From positions 1 through 60,793 of the forward strand of contig CAZGQG010000009.1 of the NCBI GenBank assembly GCA_964527205.1: a stretch of DNA of 60,793 bases, given 5' to 3'. Positions within the stretch are counted from its first letter, which is position 1. Each line of letters opens with the position of its first letter. The notes under the pieces are model-generated. The model saw only the letters and a program-made list of their open reading frames with translations. It was not told the origin of the DNA and did not search any database. The DNA comes from JARICQ01 sp964527205 (GTDB lineage Bacteria; Bacillota; Clostridia; Tissierellales; Tissierellaceae). The translations under genes were made by a program, and so were the position numbers. Of this stretch, positions 1 through 9,274 are shown piece by piece.

Positions 1-2
1 GA

Positions 3-161
3 AGATGCAAGCTCAGGATAACAGCCTTGCCTAAGACAGCTGATATAAGTAATAATATTATTTGTTTTAATCCTAAGAAGGAGGGCCTATATAAGGACAA
101 GTTGCTTAGATTATCTTATAATTTTCATAATACTCTTTTATTTTCCTCCAACTTGATGTAA
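3..161 (+). CDS. Possible 3' end of a gene cut by the window edge
   Basis: One frame stays open from the left edge to a TAA at 159-161, giving 52 residues with codon use like the neighbouring genes (many AAG, ATA, CTA). It has no start codon inside the window, so it would be the C-terminus of a protein that begins further left. The residues are basic and contain no motif that I recognise. It could also be non-coding upstream DNA of the peptidase gene, because the open stretch is short. Confidence is low. Confidence 0.3.
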   Translation, partial: RCKLRITALPKTADISNNIICFNPKKEGLYKDKLLRLSYNFHNTLLFSSNLM

Positions 162-202
162 AATATACTTAGAGTACCTAAATAATTGAAAGGTGTGATA
201 TT

Positions 203-1972
203 ATGCGTTGGAGTTTAGATGAGCTTTACTCCTCTTTTGATAGTAAGGAATATCAAGAGGATTTAGAAAAGCTTGATGTGTTAATTCAAGAAGTATGTAA
301 ATGGTCAGAGGATAATTTAACTTCTCAGGATAAGCCTAAGGAGAAAATGGAAGAGTATGTTGTTTTAAATCAGAAATTAAATACATTGTTTTCAAAGCTA
401 GCCAGATACGCATCCCTTGTGAATGCAGTTGAAGCTAAAAATGAAACATCCTTAATGTATTTAGATAAGTTAAATGTAAAGATAACAGAAATAACCAAAC
501 CTGAGGTTCAGTTCAAGAATTTTATAAAGAATATAGATAATTTAGATGAGGTTATAGCTAGTTCCCCTCTTTTAAAGGAACATGAATTTTTCTTAAATAG
601 GATAAAAGAGCAAACAGAGTATATGCTTAGTGAAAAAGAAGAAATTCTTATTTCAAAGATGGCTACTACAGGTTCCGATGCCTGGTCAAAATTACAGAAC
701 ATGGTATCTTCTACCCTAATGGTGGATATTAACTTAGATGGCAAGGACCAGAGTTTGCCACTACCAGCTGTTAGGAATCTTGCCTATGATAAGGATCCAG
801 TAAAGAGAAAGGCAGGCTATGATGCAGAGATGCAGGCCTATAAAAAGATAGAAGAATCCTCAGCTGCAGCCATAAATGGTATTAAGGGAGAGGTAATAAC
901 CATATCTCAGCTTAGAGGATATGATTCTCCCCTAGATGAAACCTTAGTAAAATCAAGGATGGACAAGGAAACCCTTGAGGCCATGCTAAAGGCCATGGAA
1001 GAATTCCTTCCAGTTTTCCACAAGTACTTTAGGAAAAAGGCTGAACTTTTAGGTTATGAAAATGGACTTCCATTTTATGAAATGTTTGCTCCAATTGGAG
1101 AAGTAAATATTAGCTTCACCTACAAGGAAGCTATGGATTATATTATAAAGAACTTTAAAACCTTTAGTGACCGTCTAGCTGACTTTGTTCAATATAGCTA
1201 TGACAACGACTGGCTAGATGTAGAGCCTAGGGAAGGTAAAAGAGGGGGAGCCTTCTGTTCTAACCTTCATTCCATAGGAGAAAGTAGAATCCTATCTAAC
1301 TTCAATGGAAGTTTTTCAAATATGACTACCCTAGCCCACGAGCTTGGTCATGCCTACCATGGTTTAAACTTAAAGGACGAAAGTGTTTTAAATGCTGGTT
1401 ACCCTATGCCAATTGCTGAAACAGCATCCATATTTAATGAGACCATAGTGGTAAGGGCTGCCTTAAAGGAAGCAGATGACAAGGAAGCCTTAAGCATACT
1501 TGAATCCTCTATATCAGATGCAGCTCAGGTTATAGTTGATATCTACAGTAGATTCTTATTTGAAAGCGAGCTATTTAAAAGACGTGAATCAAGCAGTCTT
1601 TCAGTAAATGAACTTAAGACAATAATGCTTGAAGCTCAAAAGAAAGCCTATGGAGATGGACTAGATCATGATATCCTTCATCCATATATGTGGGCGAACA
1701 AGCCTCATTACTATTCTGCGGGACTTAGTTTTTACAATTTCCCTTATGCCTTTGGACTACTTTTCTCTAAGGGTCTATATGCAAAATACCTGGAGTCAGG
1801 AGAAGAATTTGTTAAGGAATACGATGATCTTTTAAATGCTACAGGCAAGAACAATATTTATAATGTAGCTAAAATGGCTAATATAGATGTTCATGATGTT
1901 GAATTCTTTAGAAGCAGTTTAAGGCTTATAGAAGAAGATATTGAAAACTTTATAGAACTTGCCGATAAGTAA
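203..1972 (+). CDS. pepF: Oligoendopeptidase F, M3 family zinc metallopeptidase
   Basis: This 589-residue protein is a cytoplasmic metallopeptidase that hydrolyses short peptides, typically of 7 to 17 residues. The zinc site HELGH is visible at residues 379-383, where His379 and His383 bind zinc and Glu380 is the catalytic base. A Glu in ETASIFNE at about residue 406 is the expected third ligand. The first 200 residues form the helical M3 N-terminal domain and the length matches the PepF group. The ATG follows GAAAGGTG by a short spacer. The gene stands alone and is followed by a stem-loop terminator. Substrate range cannot be judged from sequence. Confidence 0.95.
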   Translation: MRWSLDELYSSFDSKEYQEDLEKLDVLIQEVCKWSEDNLTSQDKPKEKMEEYVVLNQKLNTLFSKLARYASLVNAVEAKNETSLMYLDKLNVKITEITKPEVQFKNFIKNIDNLDEVIASSPLLKEHEFFLNRIKEQTEYMLSEKEEILISKMATTGSDAWSKLQNMVSSTLMVDINLDGKDQSLPLPAVRNLAYDKDPVKRKAGYDAEMQAYKKIEESSAAAINGIKGEVITISQLRGYDSPLDETLVKSRMDKETLEAMLKAMEEFLPVFHKYFRKKAELLGYENGLPFYEMFAPIGEVNISFTYKEAMDYIIKNFKTFSDRLADFVQYSYDNDWLDVEPREGKRGGAFCSNLHSIGESRILSNFNGSFSNMTTLAHELGHAYHGLNLKDESVLNAGYPMPIAETASIFNETIVVRAALKEADDKEALSILESSISDAAQVIVDIYSRFLFESELFKRRESSSLSVNELKTIMLEAQKKAYGDGLDHDILHPYMWANKPHYYSAGLSFYNFPYAFGLLFSKGLYAKYLESGEEFVKEYDDLLNATGKNNIYNVAKMANIDVHDVEFFRSSLRLIEEDIENFIELADK

Positions 1973-2018
1973 ATAAGAGTAAGGTCTATTTTCAAAAAAT
2001 AAAGCTAGATAAATCAAT

Positions 2019-2080
2019 ATGCTCCCTTGCTGGTGGATAGATTAATAATAAAATCTCATACCATGAAGGGAGCATTTTTA
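2019..2080 (+). terminator. Terminator after pepF
   Basis: A 10-bp stem (2019-2028 with 2066-2075) carries an inner imperfect stem and is followed by a run of T. It lies between the convergent pepF and acyltransferase genes. The T-run makes it strongest for the plus strand. Confidence 0.75.
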
Positions 2081-2088
2081 TATGTTTT

Positions 2089-3231
2089 TTAGTCTTTCTT
2101 AGTTTTTTTCCATATTTTAAACTGGGGTATCCTTCCTAATAAAAGCCATCTGTATTTAAGGCTAGCAATTATTAATACAATTAAATAGCTAAGCATTAAT
2201 CCTAGAAGGACTAGAAAAAACAAGGAACTAATCCTACTATAGCCTAAGCTAGCAGGATAACTTGTAAATATCTTTACCTTTATCTCTTCCAATACTAGGG
2301 GGTGTACAAAGTATATGCCTAGGGAATAGGTGCCTAAGCTCTTAATAAGGCTAAATCTTCCAATCATCTTTCTTGTTATCCATATAAGTACAGGCATGGA
2401 AACAAGGGCATAGATCATTGTTTCTGGTCTTATAGAACCAAATCTATCATAGTAGTCTCTCCCAGCATTTATCCAAACACTATAATATACCTGCCCTATA
2501 TAAAATGTTGTGTAGGCCAAATATACTAGTAAGATAGGCTTAATATTCTTTTGGATAAATTCAGCTATCCTTTCATAGTGCAGGCCCAGTATACCTCCAG
2601 CAAGAAAGTAAAAGAACCAGGCAAATACTGTTTTCCAATAATGCTGGTTGAAAAATGCTACTAGGCCACTTGCATCTGGATTCTTGAAATATCTTCCATA
2701 GATAAGTACAGCTGCCTGAAGAAAAAACAGTATAAAAAACAATTTCATAGGTTTTTCCTTCATAGGCTTGGTTAAGTATTTAATAAATAGTGGCAGAAGC
2801 AAGTAAAATTGAAAAATCAGGACAATAAAATAAAGATGGGAATAGGCTTTTCCTGTTAAGATTTCACCTAGCAATATGGGGATATGAGCCATTTGAAAGC
2901 CTATCTTACTCCTATAGAGCCTATATCCAAAATATATGCTTGACCAGAGTACATAAGGTATCAATATGTAAAGCATTTTTTTCTTATAAAAACCCCCTAT
3001 ATCAAATTCTTCCATACTCCTATAATTATAAAATAATACCAAGCCTGAGATCATCATAAATATGGGAGATCCAAATCTAAAAAACTGATTTGTAAATATT
3101 CCCAAATACATGGCTTTGGACCCAAAGCTGGAAGACACTGCAAAGGCACCTGTAGCATGTATAATCAGTATGCCCAAGGCTGCTATAGCCCTAATATAAT
3201 ACAATTCATCAATGTGTTTTCTCTTTACCAT
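2089..3231 (-). CDS. Membrane acyltransferase, acyltransferase-3 family
   Basis: This 380-residue integral membrane protein belongs to the acyltransferase-3 family, whose members move acetyl or other acyl groups onto sugars or peptidoglycan at the outer face of the membrane. The diagnostic N-terminal pattern is visible: Tyr-Ile-Arg-Ala at residues 12-15 followed by a first membrane helix containing His25. About ten hydrophobic segments follow, ending in a short basic tail. There is no SGNH domain at the C-terminus, unlike OatA, so the extracellular partner, if any, is elsewhere. The ATG is preceded by AGGAAGTG on the minus strand. The acceptor molecule is unknown. Confidence 0.85.
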   Translation of the reverse strand: MVKRKHIDELYYIRAIAALGILIIHATGAFAVSSSFGSKAMYLGIFTNQFFRFGSPIFMMISGLVLFYNYRSMEEFDIGGFYKKKMLYILIPYVLWSSIYFGYRLYRSKIGFQMAHIPILLGEILTGKAYSHLYFIVLIFQFYLLLPLFIKYLTKPMKEKPMKLFFILFFLQAAVLIYGRYFKNPDASGLVAFFNQHYWKTVFAWFFYFLAGGILGLHYERIAEFIQKNIKPILLVYLAYTTFYIGQVYYSVWINAGRDYYDRFGSIRPETMIYALVSMPVLIWITRKMIGRFSLIKSLGTYSLGIYFVHPLVLEEIKVKIFTSYPASLGYSRISSLFFLVLLGLMLSYLIVLIIASLKYRWLLLGRIPQFKIWKKTKKD

Positions 3232-3445
3232 TTTTTCACTTCCTAATAATTAATATTTTAATTTTAAAAAAGTTCATATCTACTTTATACCAAAGATGGT
3301 GATTTATCAATATTTTTATGGTTTTTAAGGGCTATTTCTAGATAAAAGTTTTATCTCCATGAGATTATATGAATTTTCTCTTTAATAGGGGGATATTATG
3401 ATATAATCTATATAATTATAATTATTATATGGGAGGTTGAATTTA

Positions 3446-4516
3446 ATGACAAAAAAGAATGTTTATGTGCTCTGTGGAGGTAAATCTGTTGAACATGAGG
3501 TTTCTTTAAAAAGCGCTTCTGCTATAATCAATTCTATTGATAGAAATAAGTATGATCTTTATCCTATATATATTACTCATGATGGAGTATGGTGTAATTT
3601 AGGCCTATGGGAAGATAAGATAGAGGATCCTGAAGAACTTAAAAGACCCTGTGAGGGAAGTATTTCTAAATCTATAGGTGAGTTCTTAACTAAGGACTTA
3701 AAGGAAAACAGTATAGTTTTTCCAGCCCTACACGGTCCTAATGGTGAAGATGGTACCATTCAGGGAATGCTAGATATGTTGAATATCCCCTATGTTGGCA
3801 ATGAGGTTCTTTCCTCTGCCCTTGCAATGGACAAATCTATAACCAAGGATGTACTTGAAAAGTATAATATACCTCAAGTAAGACATCTTTCATTTTTAGA
3901 ACATATGTGGAAATCTGAAAAAGAAGATATTTTAGAACAAATAAAATCAACTCTAAATTTCCCCCTCTATATAAAGCCTTCTAGATGTGGATCTAGTGTA
4001 GGAATTAGTAGGGTTGAAGATGAAAGTACACTGGAAGAAGCTATCTTTGAAGCCTTTCTTTATGATAGGAAAATAGTTGTTGAAGAAGAGGCTGTAGCTA
4101 GAGAAATGCAGATCTCAGTAATAGGAAATGAAGACCCTAAGGCTTCTTTACCTGGAGAATTCATTATGGAGAATCCATTCTTTGACTACAATGCAAAGTA
4201 TATAGATGGAAAGATTATTCCTGTAGTCCCAGCTAAATTAACAGATGAGGTCACAGAACTTGTAAGGCAAACTGCTGTTGAGACCTTTAAGGCCTTGGAT
4301 TGCAATGGCCTTGCCAGGGTTGATATCTTTGTTACAGATGAAAATGAAATCTTTGTAAATGAAGTTAACACTATGCCAGGCTTTACACCTCTTAGTATGA
4401 CACCTGTTCTATGGGAGGCTACAGATGGTACTAGTTACGGAGAATTAGTAGAAATTTTAATTCAATTTGGCTTTGATAGGTATAATGATAAGAGCAAGAT
4501 TATAAATAGGAGATGA
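3446..4516 (+). CDS. ddl: D-alanine--D-alanine ligase
   Basis: This 356-residue ATP-grasp enzyme joins two D-alanines with ATP to give the dipeptide that ends the peptidoglycan stem. The N-terminal GGKSVEHEVSL, the HGPNGEDG loop and the C-terminal metal-binding stretch VNEVNTMPGFT are all visible. I start at the ATG at 3446 because GGGAGG at 3431-3436 sits nine bases upstream; the TTG at 3437 gives a longer frame but abuts that binding site. A TATAAT at 3402-3407 is a likely -10. murF follows after five bases, so the dipeptide is made and used from one transcript. Nothing points to a VanA-type depsipeptide ligase, though specificity was not tested. Confidence 0.95.
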   Translation: MTKKNVYVLCGGKSVEHEVSLKSASAIINSIDRNKYDLYPIYITHDGVWCNLGLWEDKIEDPEELKRPCEGSISKSIGEFLTKDLKENSIVFPALHGPNGEDGTIQGMLDMLNIPYVGNEVLSSALAMDKSITKDVLEKYNIPQVRHLSFLEHMWKSEKEDILEQIKSTLNFPLYIKPSRCGSSVGISRVEDESTLEEAIFEAFLYDRKIVVEEEAVAREMQISVIGNEDPKASLPGEFIMENPFFDYNAKYIDGKIIPVVPAKLTDEVTELVRQTAVETFKALDCNGLARVDIFVTDENEIFVNEVNTMPGFTPLSMTPVLWEATDGTSYGELVEILIQFGFDRYNDKSKIINRR

Positions 4517-4521
4517 AGTAG

Positions 4522-5898
4522 ATGATAGTTCGCAATTTGCAAGAAGTAGAAAGGATGTCTCTTGGAAATTCTCTAGAAGAACAATACCAGGAGCTAATAA
4601 TAAAGGGCATATCAACTGACACTAGAACTATGAGTAAGGACAATCTATTTATTCCCCTAATTGGAGAAAACTTTAATGGACATGAATTTATAGATTCTGC
4701 TATTGCCAAGGGAGCTATAGCAGCCCTATGGGATGAGGATCAAGATCTTCCAGATCTTGATTTTCCCTTTATCCTAGTTAAGGATACTCTTACTGCACTT
4801 CAAAACCTAGCTAAGTCCTATTTAAAAGAAGTAGGAGCTAAGGTAATAGGCATCACTGGAAGTAATGGAAAGACTTCAAGCAAGGATATAGTGGCAAGCC
4901 TTCTAAAGACCCAATACAGGACCCATAAAACCCAGGCTAATTTTAACAATGCTATAGGAGTTCCACTTACCATCCTATCTATGGATGAGGACATTGAAAT
5001 GCTAGTCCTTGAAATGGGCATGGACAATTTTGGACAAATTGAACTCTTGACAAAGATTGCCCCTCCTGATGCAGCCCTAATTACAAATATAGGCAAGGCT
5101 CATCTGGAAGGACTTAAAGTGCCTGAAAATATAGCAAAGGCTAAGCTTGAAATATTAAAGGGCCTAAGGCCAGGAAATCTCTTCCTTTATTATGGAGATG
5201 ATCCTATCTTAAGCTCAGAAATAAAGAACATACAAACAGATAATGAGATTAAAACCTATGGCTTTGGTTCTTCCAATGATTATCAGCCGGAGATAGTAAC
5301 TGTAAATAAGGATGGGTGTAAATTCCATCTCAAGGAGCCCAGGTCTGAAGAACTATATCTTCCTATGTTAGGCAGGCATCAAGTCTTAAATGCAACAGCT
5401 GCTATTGCTCTTGCCTCCTACTTTGGTATATCTGCTGATAATATAAAAAAAGGTCTCTTAGATGTTGAAAAAACTGGCATGAGAAATGAATTAATCCAGG
5501 GAAGTAAATTTTCAATCCTAGATGATTCCTATAAATCAAATCCTGCCTCCCTAAGAGCGGCCTTAGATACTCTCTATTCTATAGATGGATATGACTATAA
5601 AGTTGCAGTTCTTGGAGATATGTTAGGTCTTGGTGAAGATGAGATTTCTATGCATAGGGAAATAGGCTCTGAATTAAGGATTGATGATTTAGATTACTTA
5701 TTTACCCTAGGTAAGTTTGGGGAATATATATCCCAGGCAGCAAGGGAGAATTTTCCTGAGGACAGGGTCTTTCATTTCCAAAACAAGGAAGTCTTAGTAG
5801 AGAAAATTAAAGAACTTGTAAAAGCTAATTCCTTGGTATTGGTAAAGGCATCTAGGCCTCTTGCCATGGAAGAAGTTGTAGAGAAATTAAAAAACTAG
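4522..5898 (+). CDS. murF: UDP-MurNAc-tripeptide--D-alanyl-D-alanine ligase
   Basis: This 458-residue Mur ligase adds D-Ala-D-Ala to the UDP-MurNAc tripeptide in the cytoplasm, the last soluble step of the peptidoglycan precursor. The ATP-binding loop GITGSNGKTSS begins at about residue 110, followed by the middle-domain NFNNAIGVPLT and a C-terminal domain with DDSYKSNPAS. The start ATG follows AGGAG, which lies across the ddl stop codon, so translation of the two genes is probably coupled. Length is normal for MurF. A strong terminator directly overlaps the end of the gene. Confidence 0.96.
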   Translation: MIVRNLQEVERMSLGNSLEEQYQELIIKGISTDTRTMSKDNLFIPLIGENFNGHEFIDSAIAKGAIAALWDEDQDLPDLDFPFILVKDTLTALQNLAKSYLKEVGAKVIGITGSNGKTSSKDIVASLLKTQYRTHKTQANFNNAIGVPLTILSMDEDIEMLVLEMGMDNFGQIELLTKIAPPDAALITNIGKAHLEGLKVPENIAKAKLEILKGLRPGNLFLYYGDDPILSSEIKNIQTDNEIKTYGFGSSNDYQPEIVTVNKDGCKFHLKEPRSEELYLPMLGRHQVLNATAAIALASYFGISADNIKKGLLDVEKTGMRNELIQGSKFSILDDSYKSNPASLRAALDTLYSIDGYDYKVAVLGDMLGLGEDEISMHREIGSELRIDDLDYLFTLGKFGEYISQAARENFPEDRVFHFQNKEVLVEKIKELVKANSLVLVKASRPLAMEEVVEKLKN

Positions 5899-5923
5899 GG
5901 ATATAATATATCCCTAGTTTTTT
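5891..5923. terminator. Bidirectional terminator between murF and moaC
   Basis: A near-perfect palindrome, AACTAGGGATATA and its complement, is flanked by A-runs on the left and T-runs on the right. It can therefore end transcripts from both convergent genes. The stem starts inside the last codons of murF. Confidence 0.85.
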
Positions 5924-5948
5924 CATCTCTATATTTATTTTGTCTTAT

Positions 5949-6422
5949 CTAATCCTCTTCTCGAATATATTCTCCGGATTTGCCACCGGTTTTTTTAATC
6001 AATCTTATATCTCCAATCTTCATTTCCTTATCTATGGCCTTACACATATCATATATAGTAAGGGCTGCTACAGAAACAGCTGTGAGAGCTTCCATTTCAA
6101 TGCCTGTCTTTCCTATGCTGGTCACCTGAGCCTCTATGACTACTCCATCTTCCTGGACCTCAAATTCGATATCTGAGCCTGTAATCAAGATATTATGACA
6201 CATAGGTATTAAATTGCTAGTGTGCTTAACTCCCATAATACCAGCTATTTGGGCTACAGATAGCACATCTCCTTTTTTTATCTGTCCTTCTCTTATCCTT
6301 CTTAGGGTTTCTTCCCCCATCCATATCTTTCCCCTGGCAATAGCAAGCCTTTTTGTATCATCCTTCTCTCCCACATCTACCATATGGGCCCTACCAGATT
6401 CATTAAAGTGAGTAAGTTTCAT
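5949..6422 (-). CDS. moaC: Cyclic pyranopterin monophosphate synthase MoaC
   Basis: This 157-residue enzyme converts the MoaA product, 3',8-cyclo-GTP, into cyclic pyranopterin monophosphate, the first stable intermediate of molybdopterin. The conserved N-terminal LTHFNESGRAHMVDV, the CHNI segment and the GKTGIEMEALTAVS segment near residue 127 are all present. It lies two bases behind moaA, so the two enzymes of this step are made together. It is the last gene of the minus-strand operon moeA-mobB-moaA-moaC. Length is normal for the family and no residue seems missing. Confidence 0.96.
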   Translation of the reverse strand: MKLTHFNESGRAHMVDVGEKDDTKRLAIARGKIWMGEETLRRIREGQIKKGDVLSVAQIAGIMGVKHTSNLIPMCHNILITGSDIEFEVQEDGVVIEAQVTSIGKTGIEMEALTAVSVAALTIYDMCKAIDKEMKIGDIRLIKKTGGKSGEYIREED

Positions 6423-6424
6423 CT

Positions 6425-7381
6425 TTATCCTCCAATTTCATTCATATTTCTACTTATATATTTTCCATCTTCTAAATGATGGGACTCTTCCTTTTTATCT
6501 ATAGAATCCAGTATTAACTTCTTTAAATCCTCACCATTTCTAAGGGGATCTCTTAGGTCTATTTCCTTGTTTGAGTGCAGGCATAGTTTTAGCTTGCCTG
6601 AGGCTGTAAGCCTTACCCTATTGCAGTCTTCACAAAATTTACAGGATATAGGATTGATTATTCCTATCCTGCCCTTGGCCTTAGGGAGTTTGTAATATAG
6701 GGCTGGGGAAGATATATCCTCTCTTTTAACAGGCTCCAGACCATCTAATCTCTTTAAGATTTCCTCATTGGAAAGAAACTTTTCCTCGGCCCAGCTACTG
6801 GCTTCCCCAATAGGCATAAGCTCAATAAATCTTACATCTATTGAGTCTTCCATGGTTAGCCTAGCAAAATCTTCAATTTCATCTTCATTAAAGCCACCTA
6901 TAAGCACGGTATTTATCTTTATAGGTTCTAGGCCTACTCTCTTTGCCTCTTCTATGGACTCCAGTACAAGGTCTAAGTCTCCACCCCTACTTATCTCCCT
7001 ATACTTGTCCCTGTCTAGGGTATCTAAGCTTATATTAACTCTATTTAGTCCTGCCTCTTTTAGGTCCTCTGCCATATCCTTTAAGAGGATAGCATTTGTA
7101 GTCATTGCTATATCCTTTACACCTTCAAGCTTTGATACCTTAGAGATTAAATCTACTATGCCCTTTCTCACAAGAGGCTCTCCCCCTGTAAATCTTATCT
7201 TATCTATACCTAATTCTACAAAATTTTCTATTATAGTAAAGGTCTCTTCAAGACTTAATATATCCTCATGGCTGCATTTTTCAATACCTCGCTCTGGCAT
7301 GCAATACTGGCATCTTAAATTACACCTATCCGTCAAGGATACTCTGAGATAATTTATCTTTCTTCCCAAAGAATCTTTCAT
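6425..7381 (-). CDS. moaA: GTP 3',8-cyclase MoaA, radical SAM
   Basis: This 318-residue radical SAM enzyme rearranges GTP to 3',8-cyclo-GTP in the first step of molybdopterin synthesis. The SAM-binding cluster is Cys20-x3-Cys24-x2-Cys27. The C-terminal substrate cluster reads CEDC followed 13 residues later by Cys. The protein ends in Gly-Gly, as functional MoaA proteins do. It lies directly next to mobB (zero spacer) and two bases before moaC. Length is slightly short but within the family range. Confidence 0.96.
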   Translation of the reverse strand: MKDSLGRKINYLRVSLTDRCNLRCQYCMPERGIEKCSHEDILSLEETFTIIENFVELGIDKIRFTGGEPLVRKGIVDLISKVSKLEGVKDIAMTTNAILLKDMAEDLKEAGLNRVNISLDTLDRDKYREISRGGDLDLVLESIEEAKRVGLEPIKINTVLIGGFNEDEIEDFARLTMEDSIDVRFIELMPIGEASSWAEEKFLSNEEILKRLDGLEPVKREDISSPALYYKLPKAKGRIGIINPISCKFCEDCNRVRLTASGKLKLCLHSNKEIDLRDPLRNGEDLKKLILDSIDKKEESHHLEDGKYISRNMNEIGG

Positions 7382-7882
7382 CTAATCACCTATCTCTTCC
7401 AAATATTTATCTTCTATAAAATCTACTATTTTCTCTATCTCTTCAAAATTAAAATTATTAGGTCTATCTATTTTAAAATCAGATATGGTAGCTATAAGTT
7501 CATCTTCCTTGGAGACAATATCCTCAGAAACACCTTTTCTAAGCACTTCAATTTTTGCCTTATCCTCTGTCTTATAGCCCTCTGTTAGGATTATATCCAC
7601 ATTGTCTATGTCTTTTAATATTTGATCTAAGCTATATTCCTCTTCAACATTTTCTATCCTTGCTACTTTATTTATGGAAGAAACCACTACTAGGTCTGCT
7701 CCTGCCTGGGAATGTTTCCAGGAGTCCTTTCCAGGCTTGTCTATCTCTAAATCAGCCCTATGATGATGCTTGATAGTGGCAACCCTATAATTTCTCCTCT
7801 TTAATTCTTCTATTATCCCGCATAGGACTGTGGTTTTTCCTGTATTTGATCTAGCCGCTACTATAGAGATTACAGGAATCAT
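7382..7882 (-). CDS. mobB: MobB, molybdopterin-guanine dinucleotide adapter GTPase
   Basis: This 166-residue P-loop protein assists MobA in attaching GMP to molybdopterin. The Walker A sequence RSNTGKTT is at about residues 11-18, and the family pattern TIKHHH follows at about residue 37. It overlaps the end of moeA by four bases (ATGA type), which points to translational coupling. A MobA gene lies 4.4 kb away in a second operon, so both partners are encoded in the window. MobB is not essential in the organisms studied, so its contribution here is uncertain. Confidence 0.93.
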   Translation of the reverse strand: MIPVISIVAARSNTGKTTVLCGIIEELKRRNYRVATIKHHHRADLEIDKPGKDSWKHSQAGADLVVVSSINKVARIENVEEEYSLDQILKDIDNVDIILTEGYKTEDKAKIEVLRKGVSEDIVSKEDELIATISDFKIDRPNNFNFEEIEKIVDFIEDKYLEEIGD

Positions 7883-9114
7883 CTTCCCACCTCTAAGTCT
7901 CCTACAAGCTCTACTTCAACCTCTTGTCCTGTCTTATAGGGTCCTGTATTACTAGCTACCAAGAATAGGGAGTTAGTCCCTGATAGGCTTGATAGGACTC
8001 CAGAACTATGTTTGTCAGGAAGTTCTGTATAAAGTCTTCCATCCTCACTATAGGTCCTGCCCCTTACATATCTATTTTGCCCGCTTATCTTGGTAAAGTC
8101 ATTTTTAAGTATAGATTTTACACGGCTAACCTTGTATTCTTCTATGCCTCTTAATCTATCAATCATTGGTCTAACAATTAACTGAAAGGTCATATAGGCT
8201 GCAGCAGGATTTCCAGAAAGTCCAAATAAGAATTTCCCCTTGTACTTGGCAGCTGCTATGGGAGTACCTGGCTTTAGATTTACCCTCCAAAACAGGACAT
8301 CTCCTCCAAGCTTAGCATAGGCTTCCTTTACAAGGTCTGCATCTCCTACTGAGACTCCTCCTGTAGTTAGGATCATATCCAGTCCATCTATATTTTCCTC
8401 TATATGCTCACTAATTGATTCTATATCATCCTTGCTTATTCCAAGCATTACAGGCTCCGCCCCAAGTTTTTTAAGGGCAGAAGCTATCATATAGCTATTG
8501 CTATTTCTTATCCTACCATCAGCTATATCCTCATTGACATCTACCAATTCATCACCTGTAGCTAGTACACCTACCCTAGGTTTTTTTATTACACTAATCT
8601 TAGGAATTCCAATTGATGCTAAGATACCTATATCTGCAGCTCCTAGGAACTTGCCTTTTTCCAGTACAAGGTCTCCTTTTTCAATATCTTCTCCTGTCTT
8701 TACTATATTAGAATTTGCAGGCAAATAATTATATATTTTAACTTCCCTATCTGTAAAGTCAGTTATTTCATATCTAATTATTACATCTGCACCCTCAGGG
8801 ATCTTTGCCCCTGTCATCGTCCTTATGGCTTGATTTTTTCCAAGAGCTTTAGAACTTACATAGCCTGCAGTAATACTATCGATTACTTCTAAACTTACTG
8901 GGTTTTCAGCACTGGCATCCACTATATCTTCAGACCTTAGGGCATAGCCGTCCAGTGGCGATTTATCAAAGTTTGGTATATTTATTTCTGACACAATATC
9001 CTCTGCCAGGACATGGTCCATGGCCTCTAATATGGGAACTTCTATAATCTTTCTTTCTATTTCTTCCTTATATAAAATATCTATTGCCTTTTCCAAGGAA
9101 ATATTTTTTAACAT
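7879..9114 (-). CDS. moeA: Molybdopterin molybdenumtransferase MoeA
   Basis: This 411-residue enzyme inserts molybdate (or tungstate) into adenylated molybdopterin. The N-terminal PNFDKSPLDGYALR and the central TTGGVSVGDADLVKEA are typical, and GLSGNPAAAY marks the MoCF domain. The C-terminal domain IV is present. It is the first gene of the operon that continues with mobB, moaA and moaC. It is a full-length canonical member, in contrast to the shorter MoeA-like protein divergently encoded next to it. A minus-strand TATAAT box near 9160 may drive it. Confidence 0.95.
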   Translation of the reverse strand: MLKNISLEKAIDILYKEEIERKIIEVPILEAMDHVLAEDIVSEINIPNFDKSPLDGYALRSEDIVDASAENPVSLEVIDSITAGYVSSKALGKNQAIRTMTGAKIPEGADVIIRYEITDFTDREVKIYNYLPANSNIVKTGEDIEKGDLVLEKGKFLGAADIGILASIGIPKISVIKKPRVGVLATGDELVDVNEDIADGRIRNSNSYMIASALKKLGAEPVMLGISKDDIESISEHIEENIDGLDMILTTGGVSVGDADLVKEAYAKLGGDVLFWRVNLKPGTPIAAAKYKGKFLFGLSGNPAAAYMTFQLIVRPMIDRLRGIEEYKVSRVKSILKNDFTKISGQNRYVRGRTYSEDGRLYTELPDKHSSGVLSSLSGTNSLFLVASNTGPYKTGQEVEVELVGDLEVGR

Positions 9115-9181
9115 TTGCTTTTCTCCCCTTAATCTATATGGTATTTCCTTTAATTATATCATAAGTTCTCTAATTTGTTGT

Positions 9182-9210
9182 TTGCTTTATAGAATCTATT
9201 AAGTTATAAT
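9182..9210 (+). promoter_or_regulatory. Sigma-A-type promoter of the MoeA-like gene
   Basis: TTGCTT at 9182-9187 and TATAAT at 9205-9210 are separated by exactly 17 bases. They lie in the 160-base spacer between the divergent moeA and MoeA-like genes. No operator-like repeat was seen. Confidence 0.55.
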
Positions 9211-9274
9211 TTTTCTATATTGGAGATTATTCCTTTAGAAAAAATGACTTAAATAATATATTGGAGTGATAAAT

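Noticed and set aside
3437..3445. Upstream TTG start for ddl
   Set aside because: It abuts the GGGAGG ribosome binding site; the ATG at 3446 has correct spacing and begins where the family begins.
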